Assembly (NCBI RefSeq): GCF_001761365.1
Contig: NZ_CP017477.1
Span: 704,501 to 768,500 of the forward strand
From: Polaribacter vadi
Lineage (GTDB): Bacteria > Bacteroidota > Bacteroidia > Flavobacteriales > Flavobacteriaceae
Reading direction: 5' to 3'
DNA: 64,000 nucleotides
A program made the position numbers and the translations under genes. Positions 43,560 to 52,424 of the stretch are shown here, piece after piece; position 1 is the stretch's first letter, and every line of letters starts with the position of its first letter. The notes beneath the pieces are model-generated. The model did no database searches. It was not told the DNA's origin and saw only the letters and a list, made by a program, of their open reading frames with translations.

Positions 43560-43574
43560 ACCTTAAACTAAACC

Positions 43575-44009
43575 ATGTTTAGCAAAGAAGAAGCTGCACA
43601 ATTACGTAAATTATTTTGGACAAGTTTTGGAAAATCGTTTCCAAGAAAATGGTTGCTGTACAATACCAAAATTAAAGGTTTCGCTTTTAAATTTGTGGCC
43701 GATAGAAAAAAAGCCATGGTTTGTTTGGATATTGATCATCCTGAAGCAATTGCAAACGAATTATTGTTCGATCAAATGATTTCTTTGAAGGTTTTACTGG
43801 AAACTGAATTGCCTGAAGTTATTTTTAATGATGCTTACGAGTTGGAAAGTGGCAAAATTATTCATAGAATTTATGTTCCTTTTGATAAAAAATTTAGCAT
43901 TTATAATAAAGACACTTGGCGAGATTGCTATGAATTTTATATGGAAACTATGCCAAAATTTGAGCTTTTCTTTTATGAATATGAAGATTTTATCAACCAA
44001 GCAATTTGA
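43575..44009 (+). CDS. DUF4268 domain protein
   Basis: 144 residues, aromatic-rich, with a mixed alpha/beta core: LRKLFWTSFGKSFPRKWLLY near 11-30, FKFVADRKKAMVCLDIDH near 37-54, and YEFYMETMPKFELFFYEYED near 118-138. It fits the DUF4268 family, found alone or fused to nuclease-related domains. The molecular role is unknown. It is the last gene of the miaE cluster. Confidence 0.8.
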   Translation: MFSKEEAAQLRKLFWTSFGKSFPRKWLLYNTKIKGFAFKFVADRKKAMVCLDIDHPEAIANELLFDQMISLKVLLETELPEVIFNDAYELESGKIIHRIYVPFDKKFSIYNKDTWRDCYEFYMETMPKFELFFYEYEDFINQAI

Positions 44010-44100
44010 TGCTAAGAATTGTATTTCATAATTTTTTGTATTCTAAAATCTACAAAAAATAAACTTCACAAAAATAAGGTAGTTCGTTTGTAAATTTGCT

Positions 44101-44260
44101 TTGCGTTAAGGATTGAAGTGAAAATCCTTTTTAATTTTAATTAAATGGGCACAATTAACAAATATGAGATTGCCACACTTTACAAAAAAGTAAACTTGGC
44201 AAAGACGTAATTAAAAAGATTGAAACGTAAAGCCTGACCAAGCTTTTTCAGCTTGGTAAC
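44101..44260. ncRNA. Candidate structured RNA / three-hairpin extragenic element
   Basis: Three hairpins follow each other between convergent genes. The first is AAGGATT-GAAGTGAA-AATCCTT at 44108-44129, followed by TTT. The second, at 44171-44201, has TGCCA pairing with TGGCA outside TTTAC-AAAAAA-GTAAA. The third is ACCAAGCT-TTTTC-AGCTTGGT at 44237-44257. The motif GATTGAA recurs at 44111 and near 44219. No coding frame is present. It could be a small RNA, a repeat element or the 3' end region of either neighbour. Confidence 0.45.
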
Positions 44261-44271
44261 GCCCTAAAAAA

Positions 44272-44613
44272 CTACTTTATAAATGTAATACTTAATGGGT
44301 AATTTGGTTCCTCATTATTGCTCACTTTTATGGCATTTATAATCGGAAAAATTAAATAGAAAATTGAAATAACGATAATTCCGACAATTCCTAAACCAAA
44401 TAAAATAATTAATGGAATGCAGATTAAGATGTAAATGAACATCGATATTCTGAAGTTTATAATTGCTTTTCCTTGTTCGTCCATTTTATAAACTTCGTCT
44501 CTTTTAGTAAGCCACAAAACTAAAGGCACAATAAAACCTCCAATTCCTGTTACAAAATCTAATAATTGGCTTAAATGTGTAATTACTAATAATTGCTTGT
44601 CTTCTTTCATCAT
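44272..44613 (-). CDS. DUF4870 membrane protein
   Basis: 113 residues with three to four membrane helices (HLSQLLDFVTGIGGFIVPLV; MFIYILICIPLIILFGLGIV followed by GIIVISIFYLIFPIINAI) and the typical linker DEVYKMDEQGKAIINFRIS. These match DUF4870 (Tic20-like small membrane proteins). The function is unknown. It is convergent with the DUF4268 gene across the hairpin element. Confidence 0.85.
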   Translation of the reverse strand: MMKEDKQLLVITHLSQLLDFVTGIGGFIVPLVLWLTKRDEVYKMDEQGKAIINFRISMFIYILICIPLIILFGLGIVGIIVISIFYLIFPIINAIKVSNNEEPNYPLSITFIK

Positions 44614-44847
44614 ATTATATTTTAAGTTGATTGGTATATTTATTAGACGTACATTTTTTTATTATGTTACATCTAAAATACGACTATTTTTTAGCTATTA
44701 TATTTTTTTTCGTATATTTTTTAAAATTAACATGCTTATTTACAATAAACTAAGTGTTTTTGTTTATTTTTTAAATTGATGAAAATATGAAATTTGATTG
44801 AGTTAACATCTCACTTATTTGAGCAACTTTTAAGTCGTGTTTACAAC

Positions 44848-44855
44848 TAATTTTG
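44848..44855 (+). promoter_or_regulatory. -7 box for dps
   Basis: TAATTTTG matches TAnnTTTG, 35 bp before the dps start. A TTTG at 44818-44821 is rather far (26-nt spacer) to be the -33 element. Confidence 0.5.
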
Positions 44856-44890
44856 TGATTGTAAAATACTACTAACTTAAAATAACAGAT

Positions 44891-45391
44891 ATGGATTATT
44901 TAAATATGAAAAACCAAAAAGTGTTGCCTGTAGTTACTGAATTAAATGTTTTACTGGCAGATTATCATGTATATTATCAGAAATTAAGAAATTTTCATTG
45001 GAATATTTTAGGAAAGAATTTTTTCGATTTGCACAAAAAATTTGAAGAAATGTATAATGATACAAGACTTAAAATTGATGAAGTTGCAGAAAGAATTATC
45101 ACTTTAAAATATCATCCCATAAGCAAATTGTCTGATTATATTGAAGTTTCTAGAATTAAAGAATCTAGCCCTTTACTATCTGATAAAGAAATGGTGGCAA
45201 ATATAATTGATGATCATAAAATTTTGTTAGAACAATTAAGTAAAGTTGTTGATAGAGCCAATAAAGCTTCAGATGAAGGAACTATTGATTTAATGGGTGG
45301 TTATATAAGACAGTTAGAAAAAGCTACTTGGATGTTAAATGCCTGGTCTAAAGACACAAAAGAAGAGTTAAATACCACATTTGTTGAATAA
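44891..45391 (+). CDS. dps: Dps-family DNA-protecting ferritin
   Basis: 166 residues, a four-helix bundle. The ferroxidase signature at the subunit interface is LADYHVYYQKLRNFHWNILG near 24-43 with FFDLHKKFEEMYNDTRLKID following. The ligands H and D/E are in FHWN, FDLHKKFEE and DE. It oxidises and stores iron while consuming peroxide, as a 12-mer. The short N-terminal tail lacks a Lys-rich DNA-binding extension. It is monocistronic or weakly linked to the MscS gene 57 bp away. Confidence 0.93.
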   Translation: MDYLNMKNQKVLPVVTELNVLLADYHVYYQKLRNFHWNILGKNFFDLHKKFEEMYNDTRLKIDEVAERIITLKYHPISKLSDYIEVSRIKESSPLLSDKEMVANIIDDHKILLEQLSKVVDRANKASDEGTIDLMGGYIRQLEKATWMLNAWSKDTKEELNTTFVE

Positions 45392-45448
45392 TTTTAACGA
45401 AATTAAATTTTAACAACTAATTTATTAATAAAAATAGTACACACAAAA

Positions 45449-46366
45449 ATGGATAAAGTAATAGAAAAACTAGAACTATGGAGAGATGTTTTTATAAAAA
45501 ACATACCAAATATGGCAATTGCATTGGTAGTTTTAGTAATTGCTTACTTCGCATCAAGAAACATAAGTTCTTTAATAAATAGAACTATTGGTAGCAAAAT
45601 AAAACAAAAATCGGTTAGAGATTTAGTTTCTAGAATTGCATCTGGTGTTATATTTTTATTAGGATTGTATTTTGCAATGACTATTTTAAAGTTCGATGAC
45701 ACTTTAAAAACAATTGTTTCTGCTGCTGGTGTTTCTGGTATTGTAATAGGTTTGGCTTTACAAGGAACGTTATCTAACACAATCTCTGGTGTTGTTTTAT
45801 CTTTCAGAAAAAACCTAAATATTGGTAATTGGGTAGAAACCAATGATTATGCAGGTGAAGTTATCGATATTAATTTAAATTATTTTGTGTTAAAAGAAGC
45901 TGATAACAACATGGTTGTGATTCCTAACAAAATAATTTTAGAAAGTCCGTTTAAAAATTATTCGTTAACGCAAGAAATGAGAATTTCTGTAACGTGTGGT
46001 GTAGAATATGGAGCAGATTTAGAAGCGGTTAAAGAGTTAACGCTTGAAACTATTGACGCTAAATTTGATCAGAAAAAATTTGGGAAAGAAGTAGAGTTTT
46101 ATTTTACAGAATTTGGAGATAGTTCCATAAACTTTTTATGTAGATTTTGGATTGATGGAGAAAGAGCTTTGCATAGATGGCAAGCAGAAAGTACAGCTAT
46201 CATAGCAATTAAAAAGGCTTTTGATAAAGAAGGCATTAACATACCTTTCCCAATGAGAACATTGGAATTTGTACCAAACAATAATTTAAATATTACGAAT
46301 AATAACGATAAAGAAAATAATAAAGAAGAAGAAAAAATAAAGGAAAAGGAAGTTGAAAATGCTTAA
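45449..46366 (+). CDS. Small-conductance mechanosensitive channel (MscS family)
   Basis: 305 residues. Three N-terminal helices end with the pore helix and hinge (AAGVSGIVIGLALQGTLSNT, then ISGVVLSFRKNLNIGNWVET near 115-133), the standard TM3/beta-domain junction of MscS. The beta domain (VVIPNKIILESPFKNYS) and a C-terminal alpha/beta domain follow. The tail after about 280 is Asn/Lys/Glu-rich. It opens under membrane tension to release solutes in osmotic downshock. A strong terminator lies 32 bp downstream. Confidence 0.94.
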   Translation: MDKVIEKLELWRDVFIKNIPNMAIALVVLVIAYFASRNISSLINRTIGSKIKQKSVRDLVSRIASGVIFLLGLYFAMTILKFDDTLKTIVSAAGVSGIVIGLALQGTLSNTISGVVLSFRKNLNIGNWVETNDYAGEVIDINLNYFVLKEADNNMVVIPNKIILESPFKNYSLTQEMRISVTCGVEYGADLEAVKELTLETIDAKFDQKKFGKEVEFYFTEFGDSSINFLCRFWIDGERALHRWQAESTAIIAIKKAFDKEGINIPFPMRTLEFVPNNNLNITNNNDKENNKEEEKIKEKEVENA

Positions 46367-46398
46367 ATTTTAGAAATTTAGTTATTAGATTTACAAGA

Positions 46399-46436
46399 AA
46401 GTCCATCACAAATTGTGGTGGACTTTTTATTTTTCT
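46399..46436 (+). terminator. Terminator of the MscS gene
   Basis: AAGTCCATCACA and TGTGGTGGACTT pair (one G-T) around a short loop, then TTTATTTTT. It lies directly before the mnmE promoter. Confidence 0.85.
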
Positions 46437-46451
46437 GATAAAATGTTTCCG

Positions 46452-46459
46452 TATTTTTG
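46452..46459 (+). promoter_or_regulatory. -7 box for mnmE, very close to the start codon
   Basis: TATTTTTG matches TAnnTTTG and ends only 4 bp before the ATG at 46464. Transcription would begin at or next to the A of ATG, suggesting a leaderless mRNA. No -33 TTG is visible. Confidence 0.45.
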
Positions 46460-46463
46460 TACC

Positions 46464-47858
46464 ATGATTAAAAACGATACTATTATTGCTTTAGCAACAC
46501 CAGCTGGAGTTGGTGCAATTGCTGTAATTCGTCTTTCAGGAGAAGATGCAATTACAATTGTAGATGCTTTTTTTAAATCGATAAAAAAAGATAAATCAAT
46601 AAAAACGCAAAAAACACACACCAGTCATTTAGGGCATATTGTTGATAAAGGAATAATTTTAGATGAAGTATTAGTTTCGGTTTTTAAAAATCCAAATTCT
46701 TACACAGGCGAAAATGTGGTGGAAATTTCTTGTCATGGTTCTAGCTTTATACAGCAAGAAATACTACAATTATTTCTACAAAATGGTTGTAGAATGGCAG
46801 ATAATGGCGAATTTACAATGCGTGCTTTTTTAAATGGTAAAATGGATTTAAGCCAAGCAGAAGCTGTTGCAGATGTTATTGCTGCTAATTCTGCTGCAAG
46901 TCATCAAATGGCAATTCAGCAAATGCGTGGAGGAATTACCAACGAATTAAAAGAATTACGTGTTCAATTGTTAGATTTTGCTGCTTTAATTGAGTTAGAA
47001 TTAGATTTTTCTGGTGAAGATGTAGAGTTTGCAGACAGAACAAAATTTAAAGAATTAGTTTCAAAGATTACTTTTGTTTTAAAACGATTGATAGATTCTT
47101 TTGCATTTGGAAATGCCATGAAAAATGGAATTCCTGTTGCCATTATTGGCGAACCAAATGTGGGAAAATCAACACTTTTAAATGCGCTTTTAAATGAAGA
47201 AAAAGCCATCGTTTCTGATATTGCAGGAACAACAAGAGATGCTATTGAAGATGATTTAATTATTGAAGGTGTTGCTTTTAGGTTTATTGACACAGCAGGA
47301 ATTAGAGAAACCAAAGACATTATAGAAAGTATTGGTATTAAAAAAGCCTATGAAAAAGCAGATAATGCCCAATTGATTATATTTTTAATAGATTCCAATA
47401 AATTCTCTTATGCTAAAGAAGAATTTTTAGAAGAAATTGAAACCATAAAAACACGTTTTCCAAACAAACGTTTATTAGTAATCGCTAATAAAATTGATAC
47501 TTTATCTTGTCATGATTCTTCAATATTACAATCAGAAATAGAAAATTTAATTTTATTATCAGCAAAAAATAAAACAGGAATTGAAGAGCTAAAGAACGAA
47601 TTAACTTCTTTGGTAAATATTGGTGCTTTGAGTAATAATGAAACAATTGTAACAAATTCGCGTCATTTTGAAGCTTTAAATAATGCTTTAATAGCAATTA
47701 CTTCTGTACAACAAGGAATTGATCTAGAAATTGGTACTGATTTATTTTCTATTGATATTAGAGAATGTTTACGTCATTTAGGTGCCATTACTGGAGATTA
47801 TGATGTGGATAAAGATATTTTAGGACACATTTTTGGAAACTTTTGTATTGGAAAATAA
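46464..47858 (+). CDS. mnmE: tRNA modification GTPase MnmE
   Basis: 464 residues from the ATG at 46464 (MIKNDTIIALATPAGVGAIA); the frame is open from 46413 but the extra residues are not MnmE-like. The N-terminal tetrahydrofolate-binding domain covers about 1-115. In the central helical and G domain, GEPNVGKSTLLNALL is G1 near 225, DIAGTTRDAIED is G2, DTAG is G3 and NKID is G4. The C-terminus has the universal catalytic Cys motif CIGK. With MnmG it makes cmnm5U34 in tRNA. The YchJ-like gene starts 4 bp later. Confidence 0.96.
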   Translation: MIKNDTIIALATPAGVGAIAVIRLSGEDAITIVDAFFKSIKKDKSIKTQKTHTSHLGHIVDKGIILDEVLVSVFKNPNSYTGENVVEISCHGSSFIQQEILQLFLQNGCRMADNGEFTMRAFLNGKMDLSQAEAVADVIAANSAASHQMAIQQMRGGITNELKELRVQLLDFAALIELELDFSGEDVEFADRTKFKELVSKITFVLKRLIDSFAFGNAMKNGIPVAIIGEPNVGKSTLLNALLNEEKAIVSDIAGTTRDAIEDDLIIEGVAFRFIDTAGIRETKDIIESIGIKKAYEKADNAQLIIFLIDSNKFSYAKEEFLEEIETIKTRFPNKRLLVIANKIDTLSCHDSSILQSEIENLILLSAKNKTGIEELKNELTSLVNIGALSNNETIVTNSRHFEALNNALIAITSVQQGIDLEIGTDLFSIDIRECLRHLGAITGDYDVDKDILGHIFGNFCIGK

Positions 47859-47862
47859 TAAG

Positions 47863-48228
47863 ATGAAATGTCCTTGTAATCCTTCAAAATTATATATTGA
47901 TTGTTGTAAAAAAGCACATCAAAATATACTTTCTGTAACTACACCAGAAGAATTAATGCGCTCCAGATATAGTGCTTTTGTAATGGCTAATATTAACTAT
48001 TTACAAGAAAGTCATCATAGTTCCACAAGACCTTCTGAAACTGAAAAAAAAGAAATATTAACTTGGACAAAATCTGTAGAATGGGTAAAATTAACTGTTA
48101 TAAAATCGACAGAAAACACAGTTGAATTTAAAGCTTTTTTTTACGAAAATAACTCTTTAAACACAATCCATGAAAAGTCTAGTTTTGTAAAAGAAAATAA
48201 TCATTGGGTGTATAAAGATGGTTTATAA
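47863..48228 (+). CDS. YchJ-family zinc-binding protein
   Basis: 121 residues from the ATG at 47863; the frame runs back into mnmE but the ATG 4 bp after the mnmE stop is better. The N-terminal SEC-C-like motif is CPCNPSKLYIDCCKKAH (3-19), with cysteines spaced as in zinc-binding YchJ. The family-typical TPEELMRSRYSAFVMANINY follows near 26-45, then an NTF2-like beta domain. The function is unknown. It is co-transcribed with mnmE. Confidence 0.88.
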   Translation: MKCPCNPSKLYIDCCKKAHQNILSVTTPEELMRSRYSAFVMANINYLQESHHSSTRPSETEKKEILTWTKSVEWVKLTVIKSTENTVEFKAFFYENNSLNTIHEKSSFVKENNHWVYKDGL

Positions 48229-48410
48229 ATTTTAAAGAATAGCATAATTATATCTTCTTAAAAATATTATTTGATTTTTATTTCTTTTAATAAAAATGAA
48301 ATTGAAAACGGATATTTTTGATAAAACAAGTTAATTGATACCTTATCAATTTAAAAAAAAGATTAAACTTATTTTATTTTTTTTGAGTGAAAAATATAAA
48401 TTATTTCATA

Positions 48411-48953
48411 CTATTTTTCAACTTCTTCTTCATCCTCTTCATTATAAAGCAAAGGATGATTTGCATTTAACCCAATGATGGTAATAAGGTTTGTAACTGC
48501 ATTATATAACATTAAAATTACGGTAATCATCATACCACTAATTATAGATGTTGATGCCAATGTTGTCCAATAAATTTTATTATACCAAGAAATAGGTACG
48601 TTATTAGCTTCTAAAATAGGAATGTTAAAAAATTGAAATATAATTAATGCAGCAATAAATAAGATAACATCGAATTTTGCAATATTTAAAATTTGATAAT
48701 AATGTTTTTTCTTTAAATTATTATCAGAGCCAAAACTAACACTTAATAATGTTAATAATAAAGCTAAAATAGTAGCAGATGCTAACACGATTGTATTACA
48801 CAAAATAGTAAGTCCAGATAAAGATACTTTTAATAAGTTTTTAGCTTCATAGCCAGAAATATTTCCTAAAAGAAATATGCCCATTCCTGTAAATAACGTT
48901 GCTAAAGTGCCCCCATAAATGGCATTCTTATTATTTTTAAAAAATTTAAGCAT
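48411..48953 (-). CDS. Four-helix membrane protein, unknown function
   Basis: 180 residues with four membrane helices (about 13-31, 43-70, 92-112, 130-155). It has an acidic tail ending NEEDEEEVEK. I do not recognise a family. Its ATG overlaps the stop codon of the DUF421 gene by one base, so the two proteins are probably made together and may act together in the membrane. Confidence 0.7.
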   Translation of the reverse strand: MLKFFKNNKNAIYGGTLATLFTGMGIFLLGNISGYEAKNLLKVSLSGLTILCNTIVLASATILALLLTLLSVSFGSDNNLKKKHYYQILNIAKFDVILFIAALIIFQFFNIPILEANNVPISWYNKIYWTTLASTSIISGMMITVILMLYNAVTNLITIIGLNANHPLLYNEEDEEEVEK

Positions 48954-49462
48954 TATATATCTTTACTTACGTCTGTTAATATTTGGAGTGAAATTTCTTT
49001 ATCTTCTTTATTATGAATAACAGAAACATCTCCAGTACTTTCAAAAACTGCAGCTTTCACTTCATTAAAATCATGCACATTTGCTTCTCTTAACTTCGCA
49101 ATTAAATCATCTTCACCCACATTACATTTTTTTAATTTATCATATAAAATTTTACCATTCCACATAATAATCTGTGGTTTGTTTGTAAAGAGTTCTTTAA
49201 ATATATCTACTTTTCTTACTAAGAAAGAAAACAAAGTTTGAAAACCGATAATTGAAACCAATACAACTGCTCCTTTTAATAAAGAATAATCTGTATTTAA
49301 AATAACGGATGCCAAAACAGAACCGACAGCAATTGTAGAGGCAAAATCGAAACTAGACATTTTTGCAAATGTTCTTAATCCGAAAACTCTTGTAATTGCA
49401 ATTATTATAGAAAACACACCTAATACAGATACTACTAACCAAAAAATTTCTTGTAAAGTCAT
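48953..49462 (-). CDS. DUF421 (YetF-like) membrane protein
   Basis: 169 residues. Three membrane helices lie in the first 85 residues, with the family motif RVFGLRTFAKMSSFDFASTI followed by AVGSVLASVIL. The cytosolic part has NKPQIIMWNGKILYDKLKKC, then DDLIAKLREANVHDFNEVKA, typical of YetF/YcaP proteins. The function is unknown, linked in Bacillus to spores and membranes. It is the first gene of a two-gene operon. Confidence 0.9.
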   Translation of the reverse strand: MTLQEIFWLVVSVLGVFSIIIAITRVFGLRTFAKMSSFDFASTIAVGSVLASVILNTDYSLLKGAVVLVSIIGFQTLFSFLVRKVDIFKELFTNKPQIIMWNGKILYDKLKKCNVGEDDLIAKLREANVHDFNEVKAAVFESTGDVSVIHNKEDKEISLQILTDVSKDI

Positions 49463-49476
49463 AATTATTGTTTTTT

Positions 49477-49484
49477 CAAATTTA
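49477..49484 (-). promoter_or_regulatory. -7 box for the DUF421 operon
   Basis: CAAATTTA reads TAAATTTG on the minus strand, a TAnnTTTG match 15 bp before the start. The -33 element is not clear. Confidence 0.4.
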
Positions 49485-49580
49485 TTGCAAACACAAAGAA
49501 TTTATTAATCCGTTTCAAATAATTGATAACTGTTTTGGTATAAATAATACAACTATATAGCTATTTAATACCATTGTAAA

Positions 49581-51410
49581 TTATTTATCTACAGCAATAA
49601 CTATTGCTCCATAACCATCAATAGAAAAAGATAAGGTATGCTCAAAATTATCGTAATTCTCATCTTTTAAAATTGATAAATTAGTCTCGATTGTTTCAAA
49701 ATCTTCAGAATCATAACCTTGCCAAGTACTGTTAAAAATTGTTTTTAAATTTTCATGTTTTTGGCTTCCTATTTTATAATCTTTATAAACGTTAGATGAG
49801 AAATTTAAAATAACAAGTGTCGGTTTATCTTTTAAATCTTTATGAGTTCTTGTATATGCTAAAATTTTAGATTCGTGGTTACAGTGTACAATCTCAATTT
49901 CATGTCCTGTTAAACCATAAGTTTCAAATTCCTTTGGATTACTTCTAAATTTAATTAAATCTCTATATAGTTTTGTAATCCCCTTAAATTGAGAAAAACG
50001 AGACCAATCTAATTCTTCATCATCTATAAAATATTCATCCTCTAAAAATTCTTGTCCTTGAAAAATCATAGGAATTCCTGGAGCTGTTAATGTTAAAACA
50101 GCTCCTAAAATAGATCGTTTTTTAGCAAATTTACTATCTGCTTCTCCTGGTTGAATTTCTTCTGGAATTCTAGCTTTTCCATTAGCAACTTCATCATGAG
50201 ATTCTGTAAAGATGGTTCTTTGAAAAGCATCATCATTATATAAGTTTAAAAGGGCACTTTTAATATCATTCAAATCTCTACTTTCATCATCTACAGCAGT
50301 TAAAACTCTTTTTATTGGGTGCACAAATTCTCCATCCCATTGTGAATCGAAATGCAAAGCTTTATCTCCATATTTTGAGGTTACATTATGATCTCCTTTT
50401 AAGTCTTCTGCAATTAAAATTTTACTTGGAAATTTTTCATGAACCTCAGTATTTATTTCTTGCATTAATAAAGTGCCTTCTGCAATTTCCTTTTTTTTAT
50501 AGCCAATGCCACCTGCTTCATCTCTAATATAAGAAGTTGCATCCCATCGTAAACCATCGCATTTGTATGCATCCAACCACATCATGGCATTATCTCTAAT
50601 ATACCTTCTTACTTCTACTCTACCATAATCTGGTCTTGTATCTCCCCAAGGAGTGTCTGATTTGTAATCGTTATAAAAATAAATTCCACCTTTATCATTT
50701 TCGCTCCAACCATCAAACTGCCATAAATCTAAATCTGATGGTCCAAAATGATTATACACAACATCATTTATAACAGCTATTCCTAACAAATGAGCTTCAT
50801 CTATAAATTTTGCAAAACCTTTTGGTCCTCCATAATCTGTTTCTACTGCAAAAGGAGCTGCTGGATTATATCCCCAAGAAATATCGCCTGCAAATTCTGT
50901 AATTGGTAATACTTCAATACAATTAATTCCTAAAGCTTTTAAGTAAGGTAAACGTTTTATAGCATCGTAAAAAGTACCAACAGAATCTTTATTTTCACCT
51001 CTAAAAAATGTTCCAATATGCAATTCATAAACGACTAATTTGTTCCAATCTGGCATTTTAAAATCTGTACATTTCCAATCGAAATTTAAGTCACAAATTA
51101 TAGAATTGCCATTACTATTCGTCATTTCTGTGGCATAAGGATCGTTTCTTAAAAAAGAATTTCCTTGATAAGTAATATTAAATTTATATTCATCTCTTTC
51201 TTTGGCTTGACCCACAGCACAAGCCCAATACCCATTTTCTTCTTGTTCTAAACAATTTTCTTCTACATTCCAATCATTAAAATCTCCAACAACAGAAACA
51301 GCTTCAGCATTTGGTGCCCAAACTCTAAACGTTACTCCTTTTTTATCAGCATGTAAAATTGCACCCATTCCACTTTCTAAAGTCATTTCTATATTTTTAG
51401 TTGATTTCAT
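49581..51410 (-). CDS. GH13 alpha-glucan branching enzyme-type protein
   Basis: 609 residues. An N-terminal CBM48-like domain (VTFRVWAPNAEAVSVVGDFN, 26-45) is followed by the GH13 barrel. Region I is DVVYNH (216-221), region II GLRWDA with nucleophile Asp290, region III LIAEDL with acid/base Glu335, and region IV ESHDE with Asp406. A C-terminal beta domain follows. The order matches short 1,4-alpha-glucan branching enzymes, though maltooligosyl trehalohydrolase is a close relative. It would act in glycogen metabolism. No glgA or glgC is adjacent, so I leave the symbol blank. Confidence 0.85.
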   Translation of the reverse strand: MKSTKNIEMTLESGMGAILHADKKGVTFRVWAPNAEAVSVVGDFNDWNVEENCLEQEENGYWACAVGQAKERDEYKFNITYQGNSFLRNDPYATEMTNSNGNSIICDLNFDWKCTDFKMPDWNKLVVYELHIGTFFRGENKDSVGTFYDAIKRLPYLKALGINCIEVLPITEFAGDISWGYNPAAPFAVETDYGGPKGFAKFIDEAHLLGIAVINDVVYNHFGPSDLDLWQFDGWSENDKGGIYFYNDYKSDTPWGDTRPDYGRVEVRRYIRDNAMMWLDAYKCDGLRWDATSYIRDEAGGIGYKKKEIAEGTLLMQEINTEVHEKFPSKILIAEDLKGDHNVTSKYGDKALHFDSQWDGEFVHPIKRVLTAVDDESRDLNDIKSALLNLYNDDAFQRTIFTESHDEVANGKARIPEEIQPGEADSKFAKKRSILGAVLTLTAPGIPMIFQGQEFLEDEYFIDDEELDWSRFSQFKGITKLYRDLIKFRSNPKEFETYGLTGHEIEIVHCNHESKILAYTRTHKDLKDKPTLVILNFSSNVYKDYKIGSQKHENLKTIFNSTWQGYDSEDFETIETNLSILKDENYDNFEHTLSFSIDGYGAIVIAVDK

Positions 51411-51429
51411 CAGTATTGATATTTTTTAT

Positions 51430-51437
51430 CAAAATTA
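51430..51437 (-). promoter_or_regulatory. -7 box for the GH13 gene
   Basis: CAAAATTA reads TAATTTTG on the minus strand, a TAnnTTTG match 20 bp before the start. A CAA (TTG on the minus strand) occurs 26 nt further, longer than usual. Confidence 0.4.
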
Positions 51438-51545
51438 ATTATTGAAAAAATCTTTTTTTAACTCAAAGAAAATTCAGTTTAACCCTATTCAGTTTTAATT
51501 TTTTAAGTAGTTTTTTAAATTTTATATTGCTCCAAAATTATATTG

Positions 51546-52316
51546 ATGACTAAAAATAATTATGAAATTGTTGGAAATGGAAAGAAAAAAATTGTGTTTA
51601 TACATTATTTTGGAGGTGATGCTGGCAGTTGGAAATGGCTCGCAAAAAGATTAGTAAAATCGCACACATGTATTTTGTTAAATTTACCCGGTTTTAATGA
51701 AACTGAACTAAATTTTGAGCCTTCAATCTATGAGTATGCAATTTTTGTAAACAAGCAAATTGAAGCTTTAAAACTTAAAGATTACACTTTATGTGGTCAT
51801 TCCATGGGTGGAAAAATAGCTTTATATGCAGCTTTAATGAACGAAGTTAACAAACCGAAAAAAATAATTTTAGTGGCACCTTCTCCACCAACTACAGAAA
51901 ACATGGCTGATGATGAGAAAAAAAGAATGCTACATCACCCAAATAAAGAAGAAGCTATACAAACTGTAAAAAACGGAATTGTAAAGAAATTACGAAGAGG
52001 AAAATTTGAGTATGCTGTAAACTCTCAATTGAGAATTAATATAAAAGCTTGGAATTGGTGGATAAATGAAGGAATGAATCATGATATTTCTATGGGAATA
52101 AAAAACTTAGAAATTCCGACATTTGTTATCTGTTCAAAAAATGACCCTGTAATTTCTATGGATGCTATTTACAATGAAGTAATGCCTTATTTAAATAAAG
52201 GAACTCTTATTGTATTTAACAGAATTGGGCATTTAATACCTTTAGAAGCAACAAGAAAATTAGCAAGACACATCAAAAAAATTAGTAAATTTAAGTATGA
52301 TATTTCTACAGAATAA
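51546..52316 (+). CDS. Alpha/beta hydrolase
   Basis: 256 residues from the ATG at 51546; a TTG precedes it directly. The oxyanion strand is IVFIHYFGGDAGSW near 17-30, the nucleophile elbow CGHSMGGKIALY near 81 has an intact Ser, the acid lies in VICSKNDPVIS near 197, and the His is in NRIGHLIPLEATRK near 226. All three catalytic residues are present. The substrate is unknown. It is a useful contrast to the degenerate pair at 8733-10507. Confidence 0.92.
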   Translation: MTKNNYEIVGNGKKKIVFIHYFGGDAGSWKWLAKRLVKSHTCILLNLPGFNETELNFEPSIYEYAIFVNKQIEALKLKDYTLCGHSMGGKIALYAALMNEVNKPKKIILVAPSPPTTENMADDEKKRMLHHPNKEEAIQTVKNGIVKKLRRGKFEYAVNSQLRINIKAWNWWINEGMNHDISMGIKNLEIPTFVICSKNDPVISMDAIYNEVMPYLNKGTLIVFNRIGHLIPLEATRKLARHIKKISKFKYDISTE

Positions 52317-52354
52317 TTTTGAATTCCACTTCTAATTACAACTTAAATATCTAA

Positions 52355-52397
52355 AAAAGAAAAAGTCATTTGCTACAAACAAATGACTTTTTCTTTT
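52355..52397. terminator. Bidirectional terminator, 18-bp stem
   Basis: AAAAGAAAAAGTCATTTG (52355-52372) pairs perfectly with its complement at 52380-52397 around a 7-nt loop, with T runs on both strands. It separates the convergent hydrolase and SDR genes. Confidence 0.9.
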
Positions 52398-52424
52398 CTC
52401 TATTTTCTAAGAAATTTATCAATT

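Noticed and set aside
43794..44031. Small open frames overlapping the DUF4268 gene end
   Set aside because: Both overlap a convincing gene in other frames and show no start signal or family features.
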